A stretch of 64,000 nucleotides of DNA from Methylocapsa sp. S129. GTDB lineage: Bacteria > Pseudomonadota > Alphaproteobacteria > Rhizobiales > Beijerinckiaceae. Made by a program: the position numbers and the translations under genes. Below are positions 27,258 to 35,613 of the stretch, in pieces. The notes below the pieces were generated by a model. The model had not been told where the DNA came from, did not search any database, and saw only the letters and a list, made by a program, of their open reading frames with translations. Numbering within the stretch: position 1 is the stretch's first letter; each line of letters begins with the position of its first letter. The stretch covers positions 304,285 through 368,284 of the forward strand of contig NZ_LMUI01000011.1 of the NCBI RefSeq assembly GCF_009765995.1, in the 5' to 3' direction.

Positions 27258-28146
27258 GAACGTATTGGCGCCAATTGTGCGCCTCTTTGAAGCCTAGCGT
27301 CTCACGCGCTTTTCTATTCGACAGCGGCGCCTCGAACTCGCCGAGCGGACGGGTGACCGGCACGCCGGGGCAATAGCGGGTGAGAAATTCGCGCGTCGGC
27401 AGATTGGCGGTGATCGTGTCGTTGACGGCGTTGAAGACCTGGAAGCCGAGTCCGTCCTTTTGCAGGCACAGATGCACGATCTCGCCAAGGTCGCGCGCGT
27501 CGATATAGCTCCAGGCGTTGCGCTTGCGCGAAGGCGGATCGGCGATGAAAGCCGGGAAGCGATCATATTCATGCGGCTCGATGACATTGCCGATACGCAA
27601 AGCGTAGATGTCGGCCGCAAAGCGCATCGCGAAGGCGCGCGCCGTCTTTTCGTTGACGACCTTGGACAGGCCATAGCTATCCATCGGATCGACGTCGTAA
27701 TCTTCCTCAAGCGGGAAGCTGTGAAAATCCTTCTCGCCTTCAGCGAAACAGACGCCATAGGTGGTCTCGCTCGACGCGATAATGACCTTGCGGACGCCCA
27801 ATTTCATCGCCGCTTCAATGACATTGTAAGTGCTGATGACGTTGAGGTCGAACGTCTTGTTGTCGGGCTCGATCAGAACCCTCGGGATCGCAGCAAAATG
27901 CACGACGGCGTCAGGCGCGCCAGCCGGCTTGCCATCGTTGAATCCGTCAAAACCGAAATGCGTCGTCAGCGCGTTGAACACCTGACCGCTGTCGGTCACA
28001 TCGGCGATCAGCGTGTTCACGCCGGGCAGATCGAGAGGCTTCAAATCGACGTTGAGAACCGAATAGCCTTTCGCCACGAGATGAGGCACGACGTGCCGGC
28101 CAGCCTTGCCCGTTCCGCCGGTGAAAACGATCCGTTTGATGGTCAT
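27247..28146 (-). CDS. NAD-dependent epimerase/dehydratase (extended SDR)
   Basis: A 299-residue extended short-chain dehydrogenase. The NAD motif is FTGGTGKAGRHV (about residues 8-19); the catalytic tyrosine and lysine are in DSYGLSKVVNE. The acceptor is probably a nucleotide sugar or sugar acid, but no family member of exact role is recognised; uronate dehydrogenase-like enzymes share the AAIPRVL and SSETTYG segments. The ribosome binding site is within a (GA)n run directly before the ATG (28148-28160 on the plus strand as tctctctctctc). Upstream lie two hairpins and the IS66 element. Confidence 0.82.
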   Translation of the reverse strand: MTIKRIVFTGGTGKAGRHVVPHLVAKGYSVLNVDLKPLDLPGVNTLIADVTDSGQVFNALTTHFGFDGFNDGKPAGAPDAVVHFAAIPRVLIEPDNKTFDLNVISTYNVIEAAMKLGVRKVIIASSETTYGVCFAEGEKDFHSFPLEEDYDVDPMDSYGLSKVVNEKTARAFAMRFAADIYALRIGNVIEPHEYDRFPAFIADPPSRKRNAWSYIDARDLGEIVHLCLQKDGLGFQVFNAVNDTITANLPTREFLTRYCPGVPVTRPLGEFEAPLSNRKARETLGFKEAHNWRQYVPAK

Positions 28147-28185
28147 TGTCTCTCTCTCTCGATGCCCATGCGATGCACATTTATA

Positions 28186-28295
28186 GCGAAGCCAACAGGC
28201 TTCGCGCCAATCTATCCCGCCTGACGGAAACTACCGATAGAACGAGACCGCGACAAAAGTGGGAAGCGTTACGTCAGTCCGCCTCAAAGAGGCGG
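28186..28295. repeat. Two perfect hairpins upstream of the epimerase gene
   Basis: GCGAAGCC/GGCTTCGC (28186-28205, loop AACA) and CCGCCTC/GAGGCGG (28279-28295, loop AAA) lie 40 and 133 bases upstream of the epimerase start on its leader side. Neither is followed by a U-run. They could shape the epimerase leader or be remnants of a 3' region of a lost gene next to the IS element. Nothing else is recognised in 28147-28382. Confidence 0.4.
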
Positions 28296-28395
28296 CGTTC
28301 CCCAGCGAACAGCGCCAAGAGAAAACCGCGCGTGAGACTCACGGGCGAGTTTGGGGAAGCCGACCCGTCTGGCGCTTTAAGCGTAAGCGATGTTC

Positions 28396-29922
28396 TCAGG
28401 CCACGGCTTTGATGGCGGGGGCGTAGGCCCAGGGCAAGAGATCGTCGATTTGGCTATTGGGATGGCCGTTGACGATTTTGGCTATAACGTCGGCGAGATA
28501 CACGAAGGGATCGACGCCATTGAGCTTGCATGTCTCGATCAGCGAGGCGACAACAGCCCAATGCTCGCCGCCACCGTCGGAGCCCGCGAACAAGGCGTTC
28601 TTGCGAGTGAGAGCGATAGGACGAATGCTGCGCTCGACAACATTTGAGTCGATCTCGACGCGGCCGTCGTCGATGAAGCGCGTAAGGCCGGCCCAACGCG
28701 AGAGCGCATAGCGGATCGCCTCGGCGAGCTTTGTCTTCTGACTGATCAGCGCGAGCTTTTCGCGCAACCAAGGCTCAAGATCGTCGAGGATCGGTTGGCT
28801 CTTCTCTTGGCGGACAGCGCGCCGCTCCTCAGCGCTGCGGCCGCGGACGTCCTTTTCGATGGCGTAGAGCCGGCCGATACGGTCCATCGCCTCGCTGGCG
28901 ATCGGCGCGGGGCCGGCGGCGGCGAGTTCGTAAAACCGTCGCCGCACATGGCTCCAGCAGAAAGCAAGCTCCACATCGCCGCGCTCGGCCAGGACGCGAT
29001 ATCCGGCATAGCCGTCGACCTGAAGTACACCCTTGAAGCCGGCAAGATGGGCGATTGGCCGCTCGGCCTTACGGTCGGGCGCGTAAAGATAGACCACCCC
29101 CGGCGGATCGCCGCCACCCCATGGTCGGTCGTCCCTCGCATAGGCCCAAAGCTGCCCGGTCTTCGTTCGACCGCGCCCAGGATCGAGCACCGGCGCCGTC
29201 GTCTCGTCGGCGAACAGCTTTGTCGAACTCTTGAGCATGCCCAAAAGCCGTTCATGAACGGGCCGCAGCAAGAAGGCCGCCCGGCCGACCCAATCGGCCA
29301 GCGTCGAACGATCGAGATTGATCCCCTGACGGGCGTAAATCTGCGCCTGGCGATAGAGGGGCAAATGATCGGCATATTTGGAGACCAGGACTTGGGCCAC
29401 GGTCGCCTCTGTTGGGATGCCGCCCTCGATCAATCGCGCCGGCGCGGGCGCCTGCACGACCGCTTCCTCGCAGGCTCGGCAGGCGTATTTGGGCCGGCGG
29501 ACAACAAGAACCCGGAACTGCGCCGGAATGACGTCAAGCCGCTCGCTCACATCCTCGCCGATCCGATGCAACTCGTTCTTGCAGCAGGGACAGGCCTTGT
29601 CTTGGACATCGATCACCGTCTCGATCCGCGGCAAATGCGCCGGCAGCGATCCTCGGTTCGTTCGACGCTTGGCGGTGCGCTCGCCGCGCGCTTGAGACGC
29701 AGAGTTTTCTTCTTCGGCTTGACCCGCGGCCTCGATCTGCTCGGCCTCTTCCAGCCCAAGCAGCAGTTGATCCTCCGGCAGCGTCTCGGCTCTTCGGCCA
29801 AAGCGATGGCGTTGGAGTTCTCTAATGATTTGAAGAAGCCGTTCGTTCTGCACGCGCTCAGCGAGCAGCATCGCCTTCAGCGTGTTCGGATCGTCGGGAA
29901 GCGCTTCGGCCATCGGCGGCAT
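28396..29922 (-). CDS. tnpC: IS66 transposase TnpC
   Basis: The DDE transposase of the element, about 508 residues from the chosen ATG (MPPMAEAL). An N-terminal leucine-rich helix (LLQIIRELQRHRFGRRAE) and a zinc-finger-like CPCCKNEL...CRAC lie before the catalytic core. Catalytic acids are in FADETTAPVLDP, VDGYAGY and the E of VERSIRPIALTRKN, followed by the GSDGGGEHWAV box. The C-terminal IS66 tail (INGVDPFVYLADVI-like) ends three bases inside the terminal repeat. An in-frame start as far up as 30060 is open but would overlap tnpB. No frameshift is seen. Confidence 0.94.
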   Translation of the reverse strand: MPPMAEALPDDPNTLKAMLLAERVQNERLLQIIRELQRHRFGRRAETLPEDQLLLGLEEAEQIEAAGQAEEENSASQARGERTAKRRTNRGSLPAHLPRIETVIDVQDKACPCCKNELHRIGEDVSERLDVIPAQFRVLVVRRPKYACRACEEAVVQAPAPARLIEGGIPTEATVAQVLVSKYADHLPLYRQAQIYARQGINLDRSTLADWVGRAAFLLRPVHERLLGMLKSSTKLFADETTAPVLDPGRGRTKTGQLWAYARDDRPWGGGDPPGVVYLYAPDRKAERPIAHLAGFKGVLQVDGYAGYRVLAERGDVELAFCWSHVRRRFYELAAAGPAPIASEAMDRIGRLYAIEKDVRGRSAEERRAVRQEKSQPILDDLEPWLREKLALISQKTKLAEAIRYALSRWAGLTRFIDDGRVEIDSNVVERSIRPIALTRKNALFAGSDGGGEHWAVVASLIETCKLNGVDPFVYLADVIAKIVNGHPNSQIDDLLPWAYAPAIKAVA

Positions 29923-29992
29923 GTTTGAGATCAGATCACATTCGCCGCAGCGGCGCGACGCGATAATCGCCACTGATTCACTCTGTCGCAGA

Positions 29993-30349
29993 TCAACTCG
30001 CGGCGATTGGCGCGGGGATTTCCTTCGCCCCATGCACGCGTCGCCAATCGAGACCTTCAATCAGCGCCGAGAACTGCGCCGCCGTAAGCCGGATTACCCC
30101 GTCCTCGATCTTGGGCCAGCGAAACTCGCCGTCTTCGAGGCGTTTCGAGAACAGGCAGACACCCGTCCCATCCCAAAAGATCAACTTCACCCGGTCCGCT
30201 CTCTTGGCTCGGAACACATAAACGGCGCCCGAGAACGGATCGGCTTTCATCTCTTCGCGCACCAGCGCCGCCAGTCCCTCCGCTCCCTTGCGGAAGTCGA
30301 CAGGCTTCGTCGCCACCATGACGCGGACCGCACCCGTCGGGCCGATCAT
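29993..30349 (-). CDS. tnpB: IS66 accessory protein TnpB (IS66 Orf2)
   Basis: A 118-residue protein with the Orf2 signature VMVATKPVDFRKGAEGLAALV, then PFSGAVYVFRAKRADRVKLIFWDGTGVCLFSKRLEDGEFRWP. It is needed for IS66 transposition, though its exact role is unknown. Its ATG overlaps the tnpA stop by 4 bases (ATGA), and about 70 bases separate it from the tnpC start. Confidence 0.94.
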   Translation of the reverse strand: MIGPTGAVRVMVATKPVDFRKGAEGLAALVREEMKADPFSGAVYVFRAKRADRVKLIFWDGTGVCLFSKRLEDGEFRWPKIEDGVIRLTAAQFSALIEGLDWRRVHGAKEIPAPIAAS

Positions 30350-30807
30350 GCGCCCGCCTTCAACGCGCGAATGACCGCCGTGATCGTCTCCGCCGCAGCA
30401 TCGTGGCTGATTCGCACAGTCACGCCGCCAACCTCAAGCTCAATCGCGGGAGATCGCCGGGCAGACCCCTGCTTGGCGCGCTCTCGAACAGGCGACGATC
30501 TTGGCGCCGACGCTTCAATTGCTGGCGCAGTTTTCGGCGCCTCGACAATCGCCGGGACAAACAACCTGGCGCTGCTTGCCTCAGCATCCGCCCCCGCACT
30601 TTCTCGCGCCTGCCGACGCCACCCGAACAATTGCTGCGGAGAAAGACCGTGGCGTCGCGCGACAGAGCAGACAGACGCCTCGCTCGCCGTACTCTCGGCT
30701 ACGATCCGCGCCTTCTCCTCCGCGCTCCAGCTCCGTCGGCGGCCAGTGCCCGTGAACACCTCAATCCGCCGAACCGGCTCCGTGATAGCGCTATGCTCAG
30801 TGATCAT
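30346..30807 (-). CDS. tnpA: IS66 accessory protein TnpA (IS66 Orf1)
   Basis: A 153-residue protein with an N-terminal helix-turn-helix RRRSWSAEEKARIVAES, then EASVCSVARRHGLSPQQLFGWRRQARE, as in IS3/IS66 Orf1 proteins. The C-terminal part ends in the VRISHDAAAETITAVIRALK segment shared by this IS66 subgroup. The ATG at 30807 is used; six further codons upstream are open. First gene of the element, so its promoter lies within the 65 bases to the terminal repeat. Confidence 0.9.
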   Translation of the reverse strand: MITEHSAITEPVRRIEVFTGTGRRRSWSAEEKARIVAESTASEASVCSVARRHGLSPQQLFGWRRQARESAGADAEASSARLFVPAIVEAPKTAPAIEASAPRSSPVRERAKQGSARRSPAIELEVGGVTVRISHDAAAETITAVIRALKAGA

Positions 30808-30885
30808 TCTAAGTCCAACGGCCAACCCGCCGAAGACTCTCAGATCATCCCCTCACGCGAAAGGTGGGATCAAAACATCGCTTAC

Positions 30886-31055
30886 ATATTGTTCACGGGC
30901 ACAACCGATTCGACGACGGACCATTGTTGCTTCCGAACCGCACCGACCTGGACACTGGAGCCTGTGATACCGGACGTCTGGTTGTCGGCGTCTTTGATGA
31001 TGCGTTACCCGGCGGCCCCATCGATCTCATCGAGAACATGTTGAGCGACGAGTGA
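30886..31055 (+). pseudogene. 3' remnant of a metallophosphoesterase (Ser/Thr protein phosphatase-like) gene cut by IS66
   Basis: The frame running from the IS edge to the TGA at 31053-31055 encodes about 56 residues that match the C-terminal end of calcineurin-like phosphatases: the metal-ligand motif IVHGHNR, then PNRTDLDTGACDTGRLVVGVFDD. In intact proteins these read like GHTP, NIDTGA and TGRLT. All upstream domains (the GDIHG and GNHE motifs) are missing, and no 5' part is found on the other side of the IS. The open frame seems to begin at an ATG inside the IS end, which is accidental. Confidence 0.75.
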
Positions 31056-31138
31056 GGTCAGCCTGCAAAGGCCTCCCGATGTTTTTCGACAGATCTTGCA
31101 TGAGGCCGGAGACGATTATTATATCGCTTCAAAGTCGC

Positions 31139-31214
31139 TGGTGGGCCGGGCAGGACTCGAACCTGCAACCAGACCGTTATGAGCGGCCGGCTCTAACCAT
31201 TGAGCTACCGGCCC
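31139..31214 (-). tRNA. ileX: tRNA-Ile with CAU anticodon (lysidine-modified type)
   Basis: A 76-base cloverleaf including an encoded CCA: acceptor GGGCCGG/CCGGCCC, D-stem GCTC/GAGC, anticodon stem GGCCG/CGGTC with loop CTCATAA, and T-arm GCAGG-TTCGAGT-CCTGC. The anticodon is CAU. Pairs C4-G69 and C5-G68 are the recognition features of TilS for tRNA-Ile2, and differ from elongator tRNA-Met, so it most likely reads AUA after lysidine modification. It lies downstream of rpoD on the same strand with about 90 bases between. Confidence 0.93.
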
Positions 31215-31303
31215 GGAGCCGATGCAACCGGGAGCCGCATTAAACGCAAAAGCGTTCGCGGCGCAATGCCCCGCGTCGCCAGAACCTCTCTGTTTTTCGG
31301 CAC

Positions 31304-33349
31304 TTAATTGTCCAGGAAGCTACGCAGTTTGCGCGACCGGCTCGGGTGCTTCAGTTTGCGCAAGGCCTTCGCCTCGATCTGGCGAATGCGCTCTCTGGTC
31401 ACCGAGAATTGCTGGCCGACTTCCTCCAGCGTGTGATCGGTGTTCATGCCAATGCCAAAGCGCATGCGCAGTACGCGCTCCTCACGCGGCGTCAGCGACG
31501 CCAGAACGCGCGTCGTCGTCTCGCGCAGGTTCGACTGGATCGCCGCGTCGATCGGCAGAATCGCGTTCTTGTCTTCGATGAAATCGCCGAGGTGGCTGTC
31601 CTCTTCGTCGCCGATCGGCGTTTCCAGCGAAATCGGCTCCTTCGCGATTTTGAGAACCTTGCGCACTTTCTCGAGCGGCATGGCGAGTTTTTCGGCCAAT
31701 TCTTCGGGCGTCGGCTCGCGGCCGATTTCGTGCAGCATCTGGCGCGAGGTGCGCACGATTTTGTTGATCGTCTCGATCATATGCACGGGAATGCGAATCG
31801 TGCGCGCCTGATCGGCGATCGAACGTGTGATCGCTTGGCGAATCCACCAGGTGGCGTAGGTCGAGAATTTGTAGCCGCGTCGGTATTCGAATTTATCGAC
31901 CGCCTTCATCAGGCCGATATTGCCCTCCTGAATGAGATCGAGGAATTGCAGGCCGCGATTGGTGTATTTTTTGGCGATGGAGATCACCAGACGCAAATTG
32001 GCCTCGACCATTTCCTTCTTGGCCTGGCGCGCCTCGCGCTCGCCCTTCTGCACCATTTGAACGAGCTTGCGGAATTCCTGAATCTCAAGGCCGGTCTCGG
32101 TCGCCAGAGCCTGGATGTCGGAACGCAGATCCTTGATCTGGTTCTTGTCCTTGGCGATGAAATCCTTCCAGCCGCGCGTGCCCAGCTTGGAGACGCGGAG
32201 CAGCCATTTGGGATCGAGTTCCGAATTCTGGTAGTTTTTCAGAAAATCCTCGCGCGAAACGCGATGGCGTTCGGCAAGCCGCATCAATTTGACGTCGAGG
32301 CCGATCAGCCGCTTGTTGATGTCGTAAAGCTGCTCGACCAGCGCATCGATGCGGTTCTGGTTGAGAGACAGCGATTTGACGTCGGCGACGATATCCTTCT
32401 TCAGCGATTTGTACTTGCGCTCCTGCGCCGGCGACAAAGTCTCATTCTTGAGCTTGTTCTCGACATTCTGGTCCTGCAGGCGGCGCAATTTCTTGTAGGC
32501 GTCGGCGACGCGGTCGAAGGTCTCGAGCACTTTGGGCTTGAGTTCGGCTTCCATCGCCGAAAGCGATACGGAATTTTCCATATCGTCTTCGTCGTCGAAA
32601 TTCTCGGACGCTGGCGACGCTTCGCCATCGAAACCGGCGGGCGGCGTTTGCGGCGCGGTCGCAGGGGCGCGCTCCCGCTGCTGGGCGGCGAGCGCTTCGG
32701 CGGCGCCCGGCGCAGTCATATCGATCTTAGGCGCCTTCTTGCCGTCCGGGCCGGCATAAGTGGCCTCAAGGTCTATGATGTCGCGCAGCAGAATCTTGGC
32801 GTCGTTGAGTTCGTCGCGCCAGATGATGATGGCCTGGAAGGTGAGCGGGCTTTCGCACAATCCAGCGATCATCGCCTCGCGGCCCGCCTCGATGCGCTTG
32901 GCGATGGCGATTTCACCCTCGCGGGAGAGAAGCTCGACCGAGCCCATTTCGCGCAGATACATGCGCACGGGATCGTCGGTGCGCTCGGCGGGTTCCGAGC
33001 TTCGGGTCGCAACGGCCGTCGGGCGCGCGGTCTCGGCGACCTCGCCGCCTTCGGACTCCTCCTCTTCGGAGCCCTCCGTGCTCTCCTTTTCGGCCTCTTC
33101 GGCGTCTTCATTGTCGACGACGTTGATGCCCATTTCATTCAGCATCGAGTTCATATCCTCGATCTGATCCGAAGATATTTCTTCGGAGGGCAGCACCGCG
33201 TTCAATTCCTCATGGGTCACCCAGCCGCGCTTCTTGGCGATCTTGATCATGCGCTTGACGGCGGCATCGGTAAGATCGAGCAACGGGCTGTCCACGGTCT
33301 CCACGACAGCGGCCTCGCCTTCGACTTTCTGCTCGTCTTTTTTCGCCAT
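31304..33349 (-). CDS. rpoD: RNA polymerase primary sigma factor (sigma-70)
   Basis: The housekeeping sigma factor, 681 residues. Region 1.1 is at residues about 20-90 ([20 protein letters not shown]), region 1.2 near [16 protein letters not shown], and a long non-conserved acidic insert follows. Region 2.4 is in [22 protein letters not shown], regions 3 and 4.2 end in [20 protein letters not shown]. The start is the ATG at 33349 (MAKKDEQ); an upstream ATG adds 18 residues not found in the family. The gene is preceded by dnaG on the same strand, the classical dnaG-rpoD order, with about 260 bases between containing cell-cycle-type motifs. Confidence 0.98.
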   Translation of the reverse strand: MAKKDEQKVEGEAAVVETVDSPLLDLTDAAVKRMIKIAKKRGWVTHEELNAVLPSEEISSDQIEDMNSMLNEMGINVVDNEDAEEAEKESTEGSEEEESEGGEVAETARPTAVATRSSEPAERTDDPVRMYLREMGSVELLSREGEIAIAKRIEAGREAMIAGLCESPLTFQAIIIWRDELNDAKILLRDIIDLEATYAGPDGKKAPKIDMTAPGAAEALAAQQRERAPATAPQTPPAGFDGEASPASENFDDEDDMENSVSLSAMEAELKPKVLETFDRVADAYKKLRRLQDQNVENKLKNETLSPAQERKYKSLKKDIVADVKSLSLNQNRIDALVEQLYDINKRLIGLDVKLMRLAERHRVSREDFLKNYQNSELDPKWLLRVSKLGTRGWKDFIAKDKNQIKDLRSDIQALATETGLEIQEFRKLVQMVQKGEREARQAKKEMVEANLRLVISIAKKYTNRGLQFLDLIQEGNIGLMKAVDKFEYRRGYKFSTYATWWIRQAITRSIADQARTIRIPVHMIETINKIVRTSRQMLHEIGREPTPEELAEKLAMPLEKVRKVLKIAKEPISLETPIGDEEDSHLGDFIEDKNAILPIDAAIQSNLRETTTRVLASLTPREERVLRMRFGIGMNTDHTLEEVGQQFSVTRERIRQIEAKALRKLKHPSRSRKLRSFLDN

Positions 33350-33502
33350 ATGCTCTACTCCGTCGGTTCCACGCCGAAACGCGAATTTGTCAATAAGGGT
33401 CAATCGGCGGCCGATCCGCTGTCAACGCATCGCGGGCTCGATGGTTCACCGCGCAAGGAGAGCGGCGGGCGCATCGTTCTGTCTCATTTCCAGGGAAAAG
33501 TG

Positions 33503-33585
33503 GACTCACATTTTCCAGAAATGCGCGATTGATTCGTCAACCCCAAAATCGGCCATAGCCCCTAACCCTTCGTTAACCGTGAGTC
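33503..33585. promoter_or_regulatory. GANTC cluster and CtrA-like box upstream of rpoD
   Basis: Three CcrM methylation sites, GACTC (33503-33507), GATTC (33531-33535) and GAGTC (33581-33585), lie within 83 bases. Between them CTAA-N7-TTAAC (33562-33577) matches the CtrA consensus TTAA-N7-TTAAC with one change. The region is the dnaG-rpoD gap and may carry the rpoD promoter. Motifs are seen; cell-cycle control is inferred. Confidence 0.4.
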
Positions 33586-33606
33586 CATGGGCTGGCAGGG
33601 CGACGA

Positions 33607-35523
33607 TCAAACAGGGGGCGCTTTCCGGCCGGAAAGCGCGCCAAATCCTTCAATAGCCGCTTCCGCATTGGCCAAATCGGCCAGATTTTCCTTGATATCG
33701 CGTAATCTGCCGAAGCTCTGCTCGTTGATTTCAGGGTTGGCGTCGGTCGCCAGCGCTTTCTCCGCTAATTTCAATTCCTTATTTAGCGCCCGCGCCTTGC
33801 GATGCAAGGCCAGCGTCTGACGTAAAACCTGATCCGCGTCCGAAGAATCCGCCTCCGGGCGTAAACACCACCAAACGGGCATTTGCGAGGCCAGCCGAAG
33901 GATGCGATCGCGCTCCTCCATAAGCGCCGCCTCCAGCGCCTCAACGCGCGCGGGCGATTCCAGCGCCAGGGCCAGAAACTGGTCGCGAAAAGCGGCCAGG
34001 GTTCGATTGGACAGGTCGAGCGCGGCGATTTCTTCGATATGGCGCTCCATCAGGTCGGGGTGATTGATGACGATCGCCAGGATGACAATGTCCCTGGGTG
34101 CGTCCTTTGGCCTGCCCATGAGCCCCTGCCTTTTTGGCAACGGTTGGCCGGCCAGGCCAAGCCGCGGGCCCTGATTGGCGAAATTGGGCCGCCATCCGCT
34201 CCTGCCGCCGCCCCCTCGGGGCTCCCACTTTCGTGGGGCTGCGGCGGGTTTGCCCGAGCCTAAGAAGGTCGACAGGCGCGCCTCCATATCCTCCTGATAA
34301 TGGCGACGAAGCGTCTCGTCGGCGATCGTCCTGGTCAATTCCCGCAACCGCCGCTCCAGCGCCGCGCGCCGCTCAGGCGTATCGAAACGCTGCCCCTCCG
34401 TCTCGCGCAGGAACAGCATTTCGGCCAGCGGCTTTGCCGCCGCAATGACCTGCGCGATCGCCGCTTCGCCCTCGGATCGGGCGAGATCGTCCGGGTCCTG
34501 CCCTTCGGGCAGCCGTGCAAAGCGCAAGGTCTTGCCCGGGCCAATCAACGGGAGCGCCATGTCAATAGCGCGGAACGCCGCTTTCTGGCCTGCTTTGTCT
34601 CCGTCAAAACACAGGATCGGTTCGGCGGCCATGCGCCACAACAATTCGCACTGCTCGCTGGTGAGCGCCGTGCCAAGCGGGGCGACGGTGTTGGGATAGC
34701 CGACCTGCGACATAGCGATGACGTCGACATAGCCTTCGACGACGATCGCCTCGCCCGTGTCATGCGCGGCCTTACGGGCGCGATGATGGTTGAAGAGGAC
34801 GGAGCTCTTATGAAAAAGCCCGGTTTCGGGGGAATTGAGATATTTCGGCTTGACGCTCGAGTCCATCGCGCGCCCACCAAACGCGATGACGCGGCCGGAA
34901 CGATCATGGATCGGAAACATCACGCGATCGCGGAAGCGATCATAGGGGACCGCGATATCCTCGCCATGCACCAGCAGTCCGCAGGCGATCATATCCTCCG
35001 CGCTGACGCCTTTGGCCGCCAAAGCGTCGCGCAACGTAAAGCGATCGGGCGGCGCATAGCCTAGCGAAAACTCCCGCTGGACATTGGCGTCGAGCCGCCG
35101 GTCGGCAAGATAGCCCCGCGCCTTGGCGCCAGCCTTCTCTTGAAGCGTGCGTTCGAAAAACTGGGCCGCGAGAACCATGACCTCGTGCAGCGAGGAGCGC
35201 TTTTTCTCCTGCTCCTGGCTTTCCTGCGAGTGGACAGGCATGGGCAGGCCAGCCATCCCGGCTAGGCGTTCGACCGCCTCGGGAAAACTCAGGCCTTCTG
35301 TCTCCATCAGGAAGTCGAAGGCGTCGCCATGCTTGCTCGACGAGAAATCGTGATAGAAGCCCTTCTGATCGTTGACAAAAAAAGAAGGCGTCTTCTCGGC
35401 GTTGAACGGCGACAGGCCCGCCCATTCGCGCCCTTGCTTCTTCAATTTGACGCGCTGCCCCACCACCTCCGAGACCGGCAGGCGCGCGCGTATTTCATCG
35501 AGGAAGGCGGGCGGGAACTTCAT
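33607..35523 (-). CDS. dnaG: DNA primase lacking the canonical zinc ligands
   Basis: Makes RNA primers at the replication fork. The 638-residue protein has the N-terminal primase zinc-finger fold, the RNA polymerase domain with TOPRIM motifs VVEGYVDVIAM and CFDGDKAGQKAA, and a C-terminal helicase-binding domain. The CHC2 ligands are all replaced: where Escherichia coli has Cys40, His43, Cys61 and Cys64, this protein has Ser38, Asn41, Asp59 and Ser62 with identical spacing. Flanking residues (EKTPSF, KGFYH) are kept, so the domain persists without zinc. This variant occurs in some Hyphomicrobiales. It is upstream of rpoD on the same strand. Confidence 0.97.
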   Translation of the reverse strand: MKFPPAFLDEIRARLPVSEVVGQRVKLKKQGREWAGLSPFNAEKTPSFFVNDQKGFYHDFSSSKHGDAFDFLMETEGLSFPEAVERLAGMAGLPMPVHSQESQEQEKKRSSLHEVMVLAAQFFERTLQEKAGAKARGYLADRRLDANVQREFSLGYAPPDRFTLRDALAAKGVSAEDMIACGLLVHGEDIAVPYDRFRDRVMFPIHDRSGRVIAFGGRAMDSSVKPKYLNSPETGLFHKSSVLFNHHRARKAAHDTGEAIVVEGYVDVIAMSQVGYPNTVAPLGTALTSEQCELLWRMAAEPILCFDGDKAGQKAAFRAIDMALPLIGPGKTLRFARLPEGQDPDDLARSEGEAAIAQVIAAAKPLAEMLFLRETEGQRFDTPERRAALERRLRELTRTIADETLRRHYQEDMEARLSTFLGSGKPAAAPRKWEPRGGGGRSGWRPNFANQGPRLGLAGQPLPKRQGLMGRPKDAPRDIVILAIVINHPDLMERHIEEIAALDLSNRTLAAFRDQFLALALESPARVEALEAALMEERDRILRLASQMPVWWCLRPEADSSDADQVLRQTLALHRKARALNKELKLAEKALATDANPEINEQSFGRLRDIKENLADLANAEAAIEGFGALSGRKAPPV

Positions 35524-35613
35524 TGAAGCCTCTGGTCATAGATCGGCGCTGATCGGCGCCGAGGCAAGGGGAAAGGCCTGCTTCTCCCCGCCTTCCACAA
35601 GAGCGCCGTCGAT

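Larger units (their letters stand above)
28383..30885 (-). mobile_element. Complete IS66-family insertion sequence, 2503 bases
   Basis: Terminal inverted repeats are GTAAGCGATGTT at 28383-28394 and its complement AACATCGCTTAC at 30874-30885, with the GTAA ends typical of IS66. Inside, on the minus strand, are tnpA, tnpB and tnpC with the usual ATGA overlap between the first two. Length and content match a full-size, intact element. IS66 normally makes 8-base target duplications, but the flanks here are CTTTAAGC on the left and ATATTGTT on the right, which do not match. Together with the truncated gene to the right this indicates a deletion after insertion. Confidence 0.93.

Noticed and set aside
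31139-31214. Reading the CAU tRNA as elongator tRNA-Met
   Set aside because: Acceptor pairs C4-G69 and C5-G68 and the anticodon-arm layout fit tRNA-Ile2 better; still not proven.
33388-33425. Two minus-strand TTGACA boxes as the rpoD promoter
   Set aside because: Neither has a recognisable -10 element at 16-18 bases.
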